Assembly (NCBI GenBank): GCA_035536315.1
Contig: DATLOJ010000129.1
Coordinates: 1 to 17,271 of the forward strand
DNA: 17,271 nt
Reading direction: 5' to 3'
Source: DATLOJ01 sp035536315
GTDB taxonomy: Bacteria > Actinomycetota > CADDZG01 > JAHWKV01
Positions 1-6,463 of this stretch are shown here, piece after piece. Below the pieces are notes generated by a model. The model saw nothing but the letters and a program-made list of their open reading frames with translations, had not been told where the DNA came from and made no database searches. The number at the start of each line of letters is the position of its first letter. Position 1 is the first letter of the stretch. Made by a program: the position numbers and the translations under genes.

Positions 1-147
1 TTCGGCGCCAGGTACGCGACCTTCGGCTTCAGCGACACGGCAAACCTCGACGCAGGCGCCATGTGGCCGACCTCCTTCGCGCTGAAGGAGTTGACAGGGG
101 CCGAAGAGTCAAAGATCGCGAAGCTCGTGAAGAAAGCCGCCGGCTGA
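1..147 (+). CDS. DUF1801 (YdhG-like) protein, C-terminal fragment
   Basis: The reading frame is open from base 1 and stops at TGA 145-147, leaving 48 residues; the rest lies outside the window. The visible part has the run RYATFGFSD, then NLDAGAMWPTSFALKELT, and a basic end EESKIAKLVKKA. This ending is typical of the small cytoplasmic DUF1801 / YdhG-like proteins, sometimes called iron-chaperone-like because of a frataxin-type fold. The true function of the family is not established. The next gene begins about 17 bases downstream on the same strand, so the two may be cotranscribed. The family call rests on recognised sequence pattern only. Confidence 0.72.
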   Translation, partial: FGARYATFGFSDTANLDAGAMWPTSFALKELTGAEESKIAKLVKKAAG

Positions 148-164
148 GAACTGGGCCAGAGGAG

Positions 165-620
165 TTGAAGCTCCGAATTGTGCGCCGATTTTCCGTTGCT
201 CCCGATGTTGTGTATGACGCTTTTACGAACCCAGAGTCAATGAGGATCTGGTGGGGAGAAAACACCACATTCGATATCGACCTTCGGGTGGGGGGCCGCT
301 GGACCGTCATCCGTCGTGAAGACGACACCGAGTACCTTGCCACCGGTGAGTACCTGGTGGTCGAGCGGCCGTCTCGATTGGTCTACGGCTACGGCATGCC
401 GCAGTTCTCACCCAACACAGACACGATCTGGATCGACATAGCTTCGGATGAAGGCGGCAGCGTTGTAACTTTCGAAGTAAGCGGAGAGGACATCGCAGGG
501 GAGCTAAGAGAGGTCCCGGAGGGGGAGATTTCAGCCAGTGAAGATGGCTGGCGGCAGGGATTCGATTTGCTTGACGCTGCGTGGTCCGAATCGTTATCCG
601 ACTCGCAACAGGGGCCGTGA
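165..620 (+). CDS. SRPBCC (AHSA1/START-like) domain protein
   Basis: The 151-residue product is a single SRPBCC domain, a helix-grip fold that makes a hydrophobic ligand pocket. Seen features: an opening strand KLRIVRRFSV followed by APDVVYDAFTNPESMRIWWG (residues 12-31), the usual N-terminal signature; RVGGRW at 41-46; and a C-terminal helix with GWRQGFDLLDAAW (128-140). It is probably cytoplasmic, with no signal or membrane segment. The start is uncertain. TTG 165 gives the usual family N terminus, but the purine-rich AGAGGAG at 158-164 directly abuts it. GTG 180 is the alternative and would shorten the first strand. The open frame runs further upstream, but that part overlaps the DUF1801 gene and looks non-coding. 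Its stop shares four bases with the next gene's GTG start, suggesting translational coupling. SRPBCC genes often travel with ArsR regulators; here the partner is a different HTH-like protein. Confidence 0.85.
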   Translation: MKLRIVRRFSVAPDVVYDAFTNPESMRIWWGENTTFDIDLRVGGRWTVIRREDDTEYLATGEYLVVERPSRLVYGYGMPQFSPNTDTIWIDIASDEGGSVVTFEVSGEDIAGELREVPEGEISASEDGWRQGFDLLDAAWSESLSDSQQGP

Positions 621-1135
621 CCGTCTCGGACATCGACTTGAATGCGCTGTTTACTGCCTTGGACTCGGAGCGCCAAGCTCGTTCCTTGAGCTGGAGCGGG
701 CTCACACGTGAGGTCAACGCGCTGTTCGGGGACGTGCCATGTCCACCCATTGCCACTTCGACAATCACCACTCTAAAAACAAAGCCGGAGGTAATCGGTA
801 ACGCTGCTTTGCAGTTGTTGGTCTGGCTCGAGCGCACTCCCGAAAGCTTCATTCCCGGCCACAACGACAAGGCGAAGTCCGAGGAAGTGCTTCCACGTCT
901 TCGCCCTGATCGAATCTTGCGGTTCGACACAGGAGCGATCTTTCGAGCGCTCGATGCAGCCCGTGTCGAGCGGCATCTGACCTGGAGGCAGGTTGCGGAG
1001 GAAATCGGAGGCGTGACTGCGGCGCAGCTGACGCGCTTCTCCAAGGGTGCGGGGATCGGCATCGTCGCCGTGGTAAGGATTGCCCGTTGGCTGGGACGTC
1101 CCGTGGCCAGCTTCACGGTGGCTTCGCCATTGTGA
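617..1135 (+). CDS. Protein with two tandem helix-turn-helix-like units
   Basis: The start is GTG 617, which overlaps the upstream TGA as GTGA, with AGGGG just before it; GTG 581 is an in-frame alternative deeper in the upstream gene. The 172-residue product has two related units. Unit A, residues about 6-79, has ALFTALDSERQARSLSW and ends VWLERTPESF. Unit B, about 104-167, has AIFRALDAARVERHLTW and ends RWLGRPVASF. In unit B, WRQVAEEIGGVTAAQLTRF looks like an XRE-type HTH (resembling Cro/CI helices). In unit A the matching stretch is longer and includes PCPPIATSTI. A role as a DNA-binding regulator, perhaps tied to the coupled SRPBCC protein, is an inference. It is cytoplasmic, with no enzymatic motif. 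It could also be a protein-binding helical repeat that does not contact DNA. Confidence 0.7.
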   Translation: MTVSDIDLNALFTALDSERQARSLSWSGLTREVNALFGDVPCPPIATSTITTLKTKPEVIGNAALQLLVWLERTPESFIPGHNDKAKSEEVLPRLRPDRILRFDTGAIFRALDAARVERHLTWRQVAEEIGGVTAAQLTRFSKGAGIGIVAVVRIARWLGRPVASFTVASPL

Positions 1136-1166
1136 GGACCACCCCGGCTCAGACGGGAAAATTCAC

Positions 1167-1172
1167 TAAACT
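1167..1172 (+). promoter_or_regulatory. Possible -10 element of a leaderless promoter
   Basis: TAAACT lies six bases before the ATG of the DUF4242-cyclase gene, the distance expected if transcription starts at or next to the start codon. No purine-rich ribosome site is seen directly before this ATG. No convincing -35 box lies 17 bases upstream. Leaderless transcripts are common in actinobacteria. This is a weak call based on spacing and composition. Confidence 0.3.
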
Positions 1173-1178
1173 CCGCCT

Positions 1179-1994
1179 ATGCCTCTATTTATGGATCGTC
1201 ACGAGTTTGTCCCGGGCGTCACTGCAGAAGACCTCGCCGAGGCGCATAAAGCGGACCTCGCTATTCAAGAGAAGTACGGCGTCAAGTACGTCACATACTG
1301 GTTCGACGCGGAATCCCTGACTGGGTTCTGTCTCGTGGATTCACCCAGCAAGGAGCTCGCGGAAACCGTGCACCGCGAATCACACGGAATCGTAGCCAGT
1401 CGAATCATCGAAGTGGATCCTCAAAGAGTGACCAACTTCCTGGGCAAGATCGATGAACCTGAACCCGGTGAGCCGATCGCGAATAGCGGTCTGCGCGCAA
1501 TTCTGTTCACCGACATGGAGGGATCAACAAATCTCACTCAGCAACTTGGCGACGAAAAGGCCATGGAGATCCTGCGAGCCCACGACTCCGTCGTGCGTTC
1601 GGCTGTCAAGGATGCGGGGGGGCACGAGGTCAAGCACACCGGGGACGGAATCATGGCTTGCTTCCCTTCAGTGGTTGGGGCCGCTCGATGCGCGGCGGAC
1701 ATTCAGCAAAGGCTCGAAAGCGAATCATCGGATTTGCCTTACCCCACACGCGTCAGGGTTGGGATGACCGCAGGCGAGCCGGTAACTGAAAACGAGGATC
1801 TGTTTGGTGCAACGGTGCAGCTTGCCGCTCGAATTTGCGCGGCCTCAGAGCCTGGCGAAGTTCTGGCGTCCAACGTTGTTCGCGAACTCTCCTTGGGCAA
1901 GGGCCTGAGCTGGAAAGATGTTGGCCCCATGGAACTCAAAGGCTTCGATGAACCGGTCAACCTCTACGAACTGCTCTGGCGGAAAGACGCTTGA
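1179..1994 (+). CDS. DUF4242 domain fused to class III adenylate/guanylate cyclase
   Basis: The 271-residue soluble protein has two parts. Residues 3-82 match DUF4242, a small ferredoxin-like domain (a Streptomyces member, SCO4226, is reported as nickel-binding), with GVKYVTYWFDAES and VHRESHG. Residues 104-267 form a class III cyclase domain that would make cAMP or cGMP: FTDMEGST at 110-117 supplies metal-binding D112; KHTGDGIMA at 152-160 supplies K152, at the adenine-selecting position, and metal-binding D156; GATVQLAARI at 210-219 supplies transition-state R218. The asparagine usual four residues before that arginine is Q214, so activity may be reduced or altered. A lysine at 152 favours ATP as substrate, by family knowledge. 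The N-terminal domain may sense a ligand or metal. The DinB gene follows 55 bases later. ATG 1179 is chosen because DUF4242 begins almost at once. Confidence 0.88.
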   Translation: MPLFMDRHEFVPGVTAEDLAEAHKADLAIQEKYGVKYVTYWFDAESLTGFCLVDSPSKELAETVHRESHGIVASRIIEVDPQRVTNFLGKIDEPEPGEPIANSGLRAILFTDMEGSTNLTQQLGDEKAMEILRAHDSVVRSAVKDAGGHEVKHTGDGIMACFPSVVGAARCAADIQQRLESESSDLPYPTRVRVGMTAGEPVTENEDLFGATVQLAARICAASEPGEVLASNVVRELSLGKGLSWKDVGPMELKGFDEPVNLYELLWRKDA

Positions 1995-2049
1995 GGGACT
2001 CCTCAGCAGCGGTCTCCTCAGCTTCCGCCCACTGACATAGGAAGGATTG

Positions 2050-2547
2050 ATGCGAAAGCCCGAGCTCGAGCAGCTCTTCGCGTACACCGACTACGTCTGG
2101 AATGAGTTCCGTCGGGTGCTGCCGGATTCGAAACTTTTGATCATCGCTCAGCACTCGGGATGGCCGACGGTACGGAGCTGCCTTGTACATATGGTGATGG
2201 CGTACGAACGCTGGCTGCCCGCCATCGTCGAGCTCCAATCGAGGCCCTTACCCGCTGTTGGCCCAGATGACCTTGTGACGTGGGAGCAAATTGACGCCGC
2301 ACGTTCGCGTGTACGCGCGACGCTGGGAGATGCCTTGCGAGGGTGGGGCGATGAGGAACTTGCTCTCCTCCACGACATGCAGATCGACGGAGAAGTTCTG
2401 CGTTACAGCCGGGGTGAGCTAATAGCGCATCTGCTGCTACATGAGCGGGGGCACCACGGCGACATCACGACTTTGATGTGGCAGCTCGGGATCGAAGAGG
2501 AACTCCCCATCGAGTACCGGTTCTTTCTGGGCAGACACAAAACTTAG
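2050..2547 (+). CDS. DinB-fold protein (putative metal-dependent hydrolase/transferase family)
   Basis: The 165-residue product looks like a four-helix-bundle DinB/YfiT-family protein. The expected three metal-binding histidines can be picked out: H47 in CLVHMVMAYERW, and H131 and H135 in HLLLHERGHHGDI. Members bind nickel or zinc, and some use thiols such as mycothiol or bacillithiol as co-substrate, but most have no known reaction. No signal peptide or membrane segment is present. The start is ATG 2050, preceded by GAAGG at 2041-2045; an adjacent in-frame TTG at 2047 would add one residue. The stop lies only 8 bases from the stop of the converging sensor-cyclase gene, so the two transcripts probably run into each other. 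The substrate is unknown. Confidence 0.85.
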   Translation: MRKPELEQLFAYTDYVWNEFRRVLPDSKLLIIAQHSGWPTVRSCLVHMVMAYERWLPAIVELQSRPLPAVGPDDLVTWEQIDAARSRVRATLGDALRGWGDEELALLHDMQIDGEVLRYSRGELIAHLLLHERGHHGDITTLMWQLGIEEELPIEYRFFLGRHKT

Positions 2548-2555
2548 AGGCCTAT

Positions 2556-4559
2556 CTAGGTCCTTAGCGGGGGGAACTCGGATCTAAGGTCTGAGTGTTG
2601 AAGCTGGAATACATGCTCGGGGGCGGACAAGTCCTTGAGGCGGTGGCCACCCAAGTCGAGCAGGGAAACACCCCTGGGAAGCGAATTCCCAACTGCATCT
2701 CTGGTTGATTTGGAAAGGATCGTCTGCTCGCCGTGCGCGATGGATCTGATTCGTGCACACCGGTTCGGCACTCCCCCGTAGTAATCGCGGTCGCGTACTT
2801 GAGCCTCACCGGTATGCATCGCCGCGCGCACGCGAATCGGGCGCGGAGTCGTCCACCGATTCTGTGAAATCGACTTTTGCATGGCGACAGCAGCAGTCAC
2901 AGCTGCCGGAGCATCGACAAATACCGAGAACGTACTGTCGCCCTCACCTCGCGATTTGATGAGCAGGCCCCCATTGGCAGAGACCGCCTCCTGAACCAGT
3001 GCGTCATGCTCTGACAGGGCACGGGCCATCGCGGAGGGGTCTTCCTCCCAAAGCGCCGTGGATCCCTCGACATCGGTCATGAGCAAAGTGACAACGCCCT
3101 CCGGCAGGTCGAATGACTTCTGTGCCCGATCCATCGCCACCGCGGCGTGGGCGGCAAGGTCGGTGAGCAATCCTTCGTCTCCCGCGGGCAGCGCCTCGCC
3201 CGGCCCCAGCCGCACAGAGATAGCGCCGAGCACCTCGTTTCCGCTAAGAAGCGGATAGACGTAACGCTCCCCCGGTAGAAGCACCGAGTTCCCAGAGCTT
3301 CGAACGGGACTCGGGGCACGGCCATCCTCGGGCCACCACGCAGCGGGCCGAAGCTCCTCCCCCGCCCGAATCCACATCACCGCCTCCCGCGCGGCGGTTG
3401 ACTCCACTGCGAGCCGTGCTACTCGAACACTCAGTTCTGCTGCAGAGCCCGGGCTGGCCACAGCCGCGAGGGCCTCGTACGGCGTAGCCCGGCGTCCGTA
3501 GACCACCCTGTCCGCAACCCTGCGGGCTCTTGTGATCAAAGGTTGGAACGCCAATCCGACGATCGCCGTCGCCACGATGGGCAGAACTATGCCCGATCGG
3601 GTACCTCGCCCAATAGCCGCACCTATTCCGGCAACGACTCCGACATACACAGCAGTGATGAAACCAACAACGATCGCGAAAACGACCGCGCGGTTGATGA
3701 TGACGTCGATGTCATATAGCCGGTGCTTCAAAATCGCGAAGCCAATCGCAATTGGGATGAGGACGAACGAAGTAATCGAAATGGTCTGAAGAACCTTTGC
3801 AAAGAGCGGAGTAGTTGGCGTACTCCACCCGTAAGGCAGCGCCAGGCTAATCGCGATGATGTAGATGAGCACAACCGCGGCTCCTCCCGCTACCAGCCAC
3901 TTCAGCTGGAGACGCTCTCGGCCGCTAGACCTGCGGAATCGAACCACAAGTCCGACTGCCGAGGCCGCGGTCGTGGCACCGATCATCATGAGGAAAACGG
4001 GTAACACTTTCTCGATCGGCCGGAGCGCCTCAATACCAAGGGGGTTCTGCAGGTTGGGAAACCCGACCTCCTCGAGATCGATCGGCGCGAACATGATCCC
4101 GAGCGTCGCAGCTGCAATCGCGAAGGCCGCAATCCACTCGACAACCCTCCATCGCGGAGATAAATGCCTGCCGGTGGGGAAGCGGAGAAGCAATGAGGTC
4201 CCCATCAGGCCAATAGGTGGAGCCCAGGTGGGCGCGGAAAGAGCGATGGCGATCTCACCCCAGGCCATTCCCTTGCTGAGTGCATACTCCCCGATCGATG
4301 ACGGCCCTATTTCCCATCCAATTCCTATTGCCATGAGGATCCAGCCGATCCTGTTTCGAGGCTGCCGCGACAGGATCAAGAATGCGACGATTGCGAACGA
4401 TGCCGGGATGAGGCGAAACAGCAAGTCCCCAAGCTTCGAATCAGACGCCCTCCCGGGGATGGGGCCGGTCGCTAGTACAAAGGCCGAGTATGTGACCGCC
4501 AGGATGACGTACAAAGCGAATGTTGCTTTCGCCAAGCGTCGCGCAGTGGAGTCGGTCAT
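2556..4559 (-). CDS. Multi-pass membrane sensor with GAF-like segment and class III nucleotide cyclase
   Basis: Counting from ATG 4559 (GGGA lies about 7 bases before it; GTG 4583 and ATG 4571 are in-frame alternatives), the protein has 667 residues. Residues about 10-345 hold many hydrophobic helices and the run FAILKHRLYDIDVIINRAVVF (274-294), a hallmark of the membrane region of actinobacterial histidine kinases. A cytoplasmic linker and GAF-like segment (about 355-480, ending in DLAAHAAVAMDRAQ) follows. The cyclase domain occupies about 487-655: MTDVEGST gives metal ligand D496, RGEGDSTF gives D541, and GGVPNRCARI gives N599 and R603, the transition-state pair. All core residues appear present, so it should make a cyclic nucleotide at the inner membrane face in response to an unknown signal. 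The kinase module that normally follows such a sensor is absent. It converges on the DinB gene and diverges from the YjbR gene. Confidence 0.9.
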   Translation of the reverse strand: MTDSTARRLAKATFALYVILAVTYSAFVLATGPIPGRASDSKLGDLLFRLIPASFAIVAFLILSRQPRNRIGWILMAIGIGWEIGPSSIGEYALSKGMAWGEIAIALSAPTWAPPIGLMGTSLLLRFPTGRHLSPRWRVVEWIAAFAIAAATLGIMFAPIDLEEVGFPNLQNPLGIEALRPIEKVLPVFLMMIGATTAASAVGLVVRFRRSSGRERLQLKWLVAGGAAVVLIYIIAISLALPYGWSTPTTPLFAKVLQTISITSFVLIPIAIGFAILKHRLYDIDVIINRAVVFAIVVGFITAVYVGVVAGIGAAIGRGTRSGIVLPIVATAIVGLAFQPLITRARRVADRVVYGRRATPYEALAAVASPGSAAELSVRVARLAVESTAAREAVMWIRAGEELRPAAWWPEDGRAPSPVRSSGNSVLLPGERYVYPLLSGNEVLGAISVRLGPGEALPAGDEGLLTDLAAHAAVAMDRAQKSFDLPEGVVTLLMTDVEGSTALWEEDPSAMARALSEHDALVQEAVSANGGLLIKSRGEGDSTFSVFVDAPAAVTAAVAMQKSISQNRWTTPRPIRVRAAMHTGEAQVRDRDYYGGVPNRCARIRSIAHGEQTILSKSTRDAVGNSLPRGVSLLDLGGHRLKDLSAPEHVFQLQHSDLRSEFPPLRT

Positions 4560-4618
4560 CAACTGTCCCATCGGCAGAGGCACCGCTTACCACCAGCGGG
4601 ATCTTGAGTTTAACTAGG

Positions 4619-4630
4619 GGACCGCGGTCC
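4619..4630. promoter_or_regulatory. 12-base perfect palindrome between divergent genes
   Basis: GGACCGCGGTCC is a perfect 12-base inverted repeat with no spacer. It lies in the 123-base region between the divergent starts of the sensor-cyclase (4559) and the YjbR gene (4683), about where a shared operator would sit. A GC-rich 12-mer palindrome can occur by chance in such DNA, and no second copy was noticed in the window. Its role as a binding site is a guess. Confidence 0.3.
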
Positions 4631-4682
4631 TTCACGTCAGGAGCGGAGGTTGCAAGGCAGTCTTTTCGAACGGGAAACCTAA

Positions 4683-5075
4683 GTGGCGTCGCTGGAAGCT
4701 GCTGCGCGCATCGCCCAGTCTTTTCCGGAAGTCACGGAAGGCTCGAGGCTCGGCAGCCGGACTTGGCTTGTCTCAGGTAAGGCCTTCGCGTGGGAGCGCG
4801 GATTCAGCAAGGCTGACCTGAAAAGATTTGGGGACGTCCAGCCGCCCGACGGCCCGATCCTAGCGGTGCGAGTTGACGATGTGGTGGAGAAAGAAGCGAT
4901 ATTGGCGTCGGGTGTCGTGGGCATCTTCACGATTCCGCACTTCGATGGATATCCCGCAGTTCTGATTCAACTAAGGAAGATCAAGGCCCCTCAGCTCCGA
5001 GAGGCGCTCACCGACGGGTGGCTGGCGTGCGCCCCTCGGAAGCTGGCTGAGTCGTATCTCGAACGGCGGCGCTGA
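4683..5075 (+). CDS. MmcQ/YjbR family protein
   Basis: The 130-residue product fits the MmcQ/YjbR family in size and pattern: an opening helix EAAARIAQSFPEVTEG, then GKAFAWERG at 32-40, a central DVVEKEAILA helix, PAVLIQL at 91-97, and a closing stretch DGWLACAPRKLAESY (111-125). The family has a CyaY-like fold. Its biochemical role is not settled, although a DNA-binding-like double-wing fold has been described. It is cytoplasmic and single-domain. The start is GTG 4683, with GGGAAA about seven bases upstream. It diverges from the sensor-cyclase gene and converges with the second DinB gene, leaving a 24-base gap. Confidence 0.85.
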   Translation: MASLEAAARIAQSFPEVTEGSRLGSRTWLVSGKAFAWERGFSKADLKRFGDVQPPDGPILAVRVDDVVEKEAILASGVVGIFTIPHFDGYPAVLIQLRKIKAPQLREALTDGWLACAPRKLAESYLERRR

Positions 5076-5099
5076 CCACCAGGGGGTCCGATGCTCACC

Positions 5100-5579
5100 T
5101 CAGACTGAGGGCTTTGAATCCGTTGAACCTCTCCAGTTACGGATATGGAGCGCATGCTCCAGCTCGTGCTGCGCTCCACCTTCGAGCCCTACGGCACGGT
5201 AGTTCGATTGATCCAGAGCTGCGTCATTACATCTGGCAATGGCCTCCAGGATCTTCGTCCGGGTGAACTCGAGTTCCGCGAGCACCTGCTGCAATGACCA
5301 CTCGCGACGCTTCGAGATGATGAGTTCGTTGAACTGGTCCATCTCCTGCGGGCCGAACAGTGGAACGGCCGGCTGAAGACCCTCGGACACCCGAAGGATC
5401 TCTACGTATCGCATCTCGTCCCACTCGCTAATGTGAGCCAGATGGTCCTTGACGGACCAGCCATCGATCGAAGGATCGACCATTTGCGCATCGGTGAGTC
5501 CGTCGATGGCCCCCATCAACTCCTCCCTGGAGGATCGGAACATGCTCATGATTTCTTCCCGGCGTGCGTCAGCGGACAT
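5100..5579 (-). CDS. DinB-fold protein
   Basis: The 159-residue product is a DinB/YfiT-like four-helix-bundle protein. Seen features: GWSVKDHLAHISEWDEMRYVE at residues 40-60, where H49 is the usual first metal ligand, and QHELEHALHIRNW at 137-149, where H138, H142 and H145 offer the other ligands. By family it may be a metal-dependent enzyme acting on a small molecule, perhaps with a thiol cofactor; the substrate is unknown. ATG 5579 has a strong ribosome site, GAGGGAGGT, four bases before it. It lies 30 bases downstream of the Calx-beta gene on the same strand and could be cotranscribed with it. It is quite different in sequence from the DinB protein at 2050-2547, so the two are not a recent duplication. 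A 13-base palindrome, CCTCAGACTGAGG, covers its stop codon. Confidence 0.85.
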   Translation of the reverse strand: MSADARREEIMSMFRSSREELMGAIDGLTDAQMVDPSIDGWSVKDHLAHISEWDEMRYVEILRVSEGLQPAVPLFGPQEMDQFNELIISKRREWSLQQVLAELEFTRTKILEAIARCNDAALDQSNYRAVGLEGGAQHELEHALHIRNWRGSTDSKPSV

Positions 5580-5609
5580 CGGGACCTCCCTCTATCTGTT
5601 ACTTGAAGG

Positions 5610-6311
5610 CTAGACCGGCCTGCGGCGGAGCCACCACCACCCACCGCCGGCCCCCACCGCGGTAAGGGCACCGAGGGCCCCGACGATTAGCCAGGTGGAC
5701 GGACCGTCGTCTTCCCTTTCGTCCGTCGCGACCGCTCTAGGAGTCACCGTTGGAGTAACGCTCGGGCCCGGCGAAGGTGATGGCGACGGCGAGGGCTCGG
5801 GTGAAGGCGATGGGGACGGACTTGGGCTAGGCGAGGGCGAAGGAGAGGTTCTTGCCGGTGAAGGCCCTGATGCGGGGGCGGGTGGGGCATCGTTATCCGT
5901 AATCGTCACCCGGGCGGGCCCTCCAGTCTGAGAAATGGTGCCATTACCCCGCGGGTTAGAAAGCCTTACTTGAAACTCCTCGTTGCCCTCCGCAGATGAG
6001 TCATCGAGGAGGGGCACGATGATCTCTTCCTGACGATCATCTCCTGTGGTGAACTGCAGTGTCCCCTGAGTATGTGTGAAGTCCTTGCCTACTTCTGCGC
6101 TTCCCGGTTCGGTGGCGTAATCCACCATGCCGGAGCAGTGCGCTTGTCCTACCTCGAGAATGACTTTCAGTTTGACACTGCCGCTGTTCTCGGCCCCGCT
6201 ATAGCTGGATTGTTGAAAGGCGGCAACGTGGCAAGCCGCATGGGCCGGCTCCACGTAGACCAACAGCGAGCTGACCACCAGGAAACCCAGTAGGAACGTG
6301 ACCCTCTTCAT
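5610..6311 (-). CDS. Cell-surface Calx-beta domain protein with Ser-Pro stalk and C-terminal membrane anchor
   Basis: Starting at ATG 6311 (GGGAGG four bases upstream; ATG 6323 would add MGGG), the protein has 233 residues. Residues 1-25 form a signal peptide (KR, a hydrophobic core, then AHA before the likely cut). Residues about 27-145 form one Calx-beta domain: YSGAENSGSVKLKV, VDYATEPGSAEVGKDF, GTLQFTTGD, then EGNEEFQVRLSNP and VTITDNDAPP. The acidic DDSSAEGNEE and TDND stretches are typical calcium-binding positions. C27 and C59 could pair. Residues about 144-192 are a Pro/Ser-rich stalk, residues 205-227 a membrane helix, and the tail is RRRPV. It should project from the outer face of the membrane through the wall, with a likely role in adhesion or surface structure. 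The longer open frame upstream of 6323 is unlikely to be translated. It diverges from the binding-protein gene, with 152 bases between the starts. Confidence 0.85.
   Translation of the reverse strand: MKRVTFLLGFLVVSSLLVYVEPAHAACHVAAFQQSSYSGAENSGSVKLKVILEVGQAHCSGMVDYATEPGSAEVGKDFTHTQGTLQFTTGDDRQEEIIVPLLDDSSAEGNEEFQVRLSNPRGNGTISQTGGPARVTITDNDAPPAPASGPSPARTSPSPSPSPSPSPSPSPEPSPSPSPSPGPSVTPTVTPRAVATDEREDDGPSTWLIVGALGALTAVGAGGGWWWLRRRPV
5769..5846 (-). repeat. Low-complexity Ser-Pro coding repeat
   Basis: This stretch encodes residues 156-181 of the Calx-beta protein, an almost pure alternation of serine and proline broken once by PEP. On the plus strand it reads as degenerate six-base units of the type ggcgag/ggtgaa/ggcgat. 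It builds an extended, stiff stalk of the kind found in wall-spanning surface proteins, and the number of units is likely to vary between strains through slippage or recombination. Codon use within the units is mixed, so it is not a fresh exact expansion. Confidence 0.8.
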
Positions 6312-6463
6312 GCCGCCTCCCATGCTTGCCTTGCTGTCACGATATGCCAACCGGAAAATAGGTGGCCAGGGGCAAGGTCCGATGAGTACCTGTCTCCGGA
6401 GCCCCCATCCGCCAGGAACCGTTCGAGAAGGAGTCGGCGGTAGGATTGCTTCGTGTTCGGAGC

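Noticed and set aside
63..164. Longer N terminus for the SRPBCC protein starting at ATG 63
   Set aside because: It overlaps the DUF1801 coding end in another frame, and the extra residues are Arg-rich without pattern; the family fold begins near 165.
307..1116. Long minus-strand open frame across the SRPBCC and HTH genes
   Set aside because: Its translation is Arg/Ser/Pro-rich with no domain pattern, and it lies opposite two genes with clear family signatures.
3865..4617. Plus-strand open frame opposite the sensor-cyclase membrane region
   Set aside because: It is the complement of a strongly patterned membrane protein, and the translation has no recognisable domain.
5098..5110. CCTCAGACTGAGG as a terminator between convergent genes
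   Set aside because: The arms are separated by a single base, so no stable hairpin loop forms, and no T-run follows.
5769..5846. Repeat array as a possible CRISPR or minisatellite element
   Set aside because: The units are six-base degenerate codon pairs for Ser-Pro with no spacers, explained by the protein stalk.
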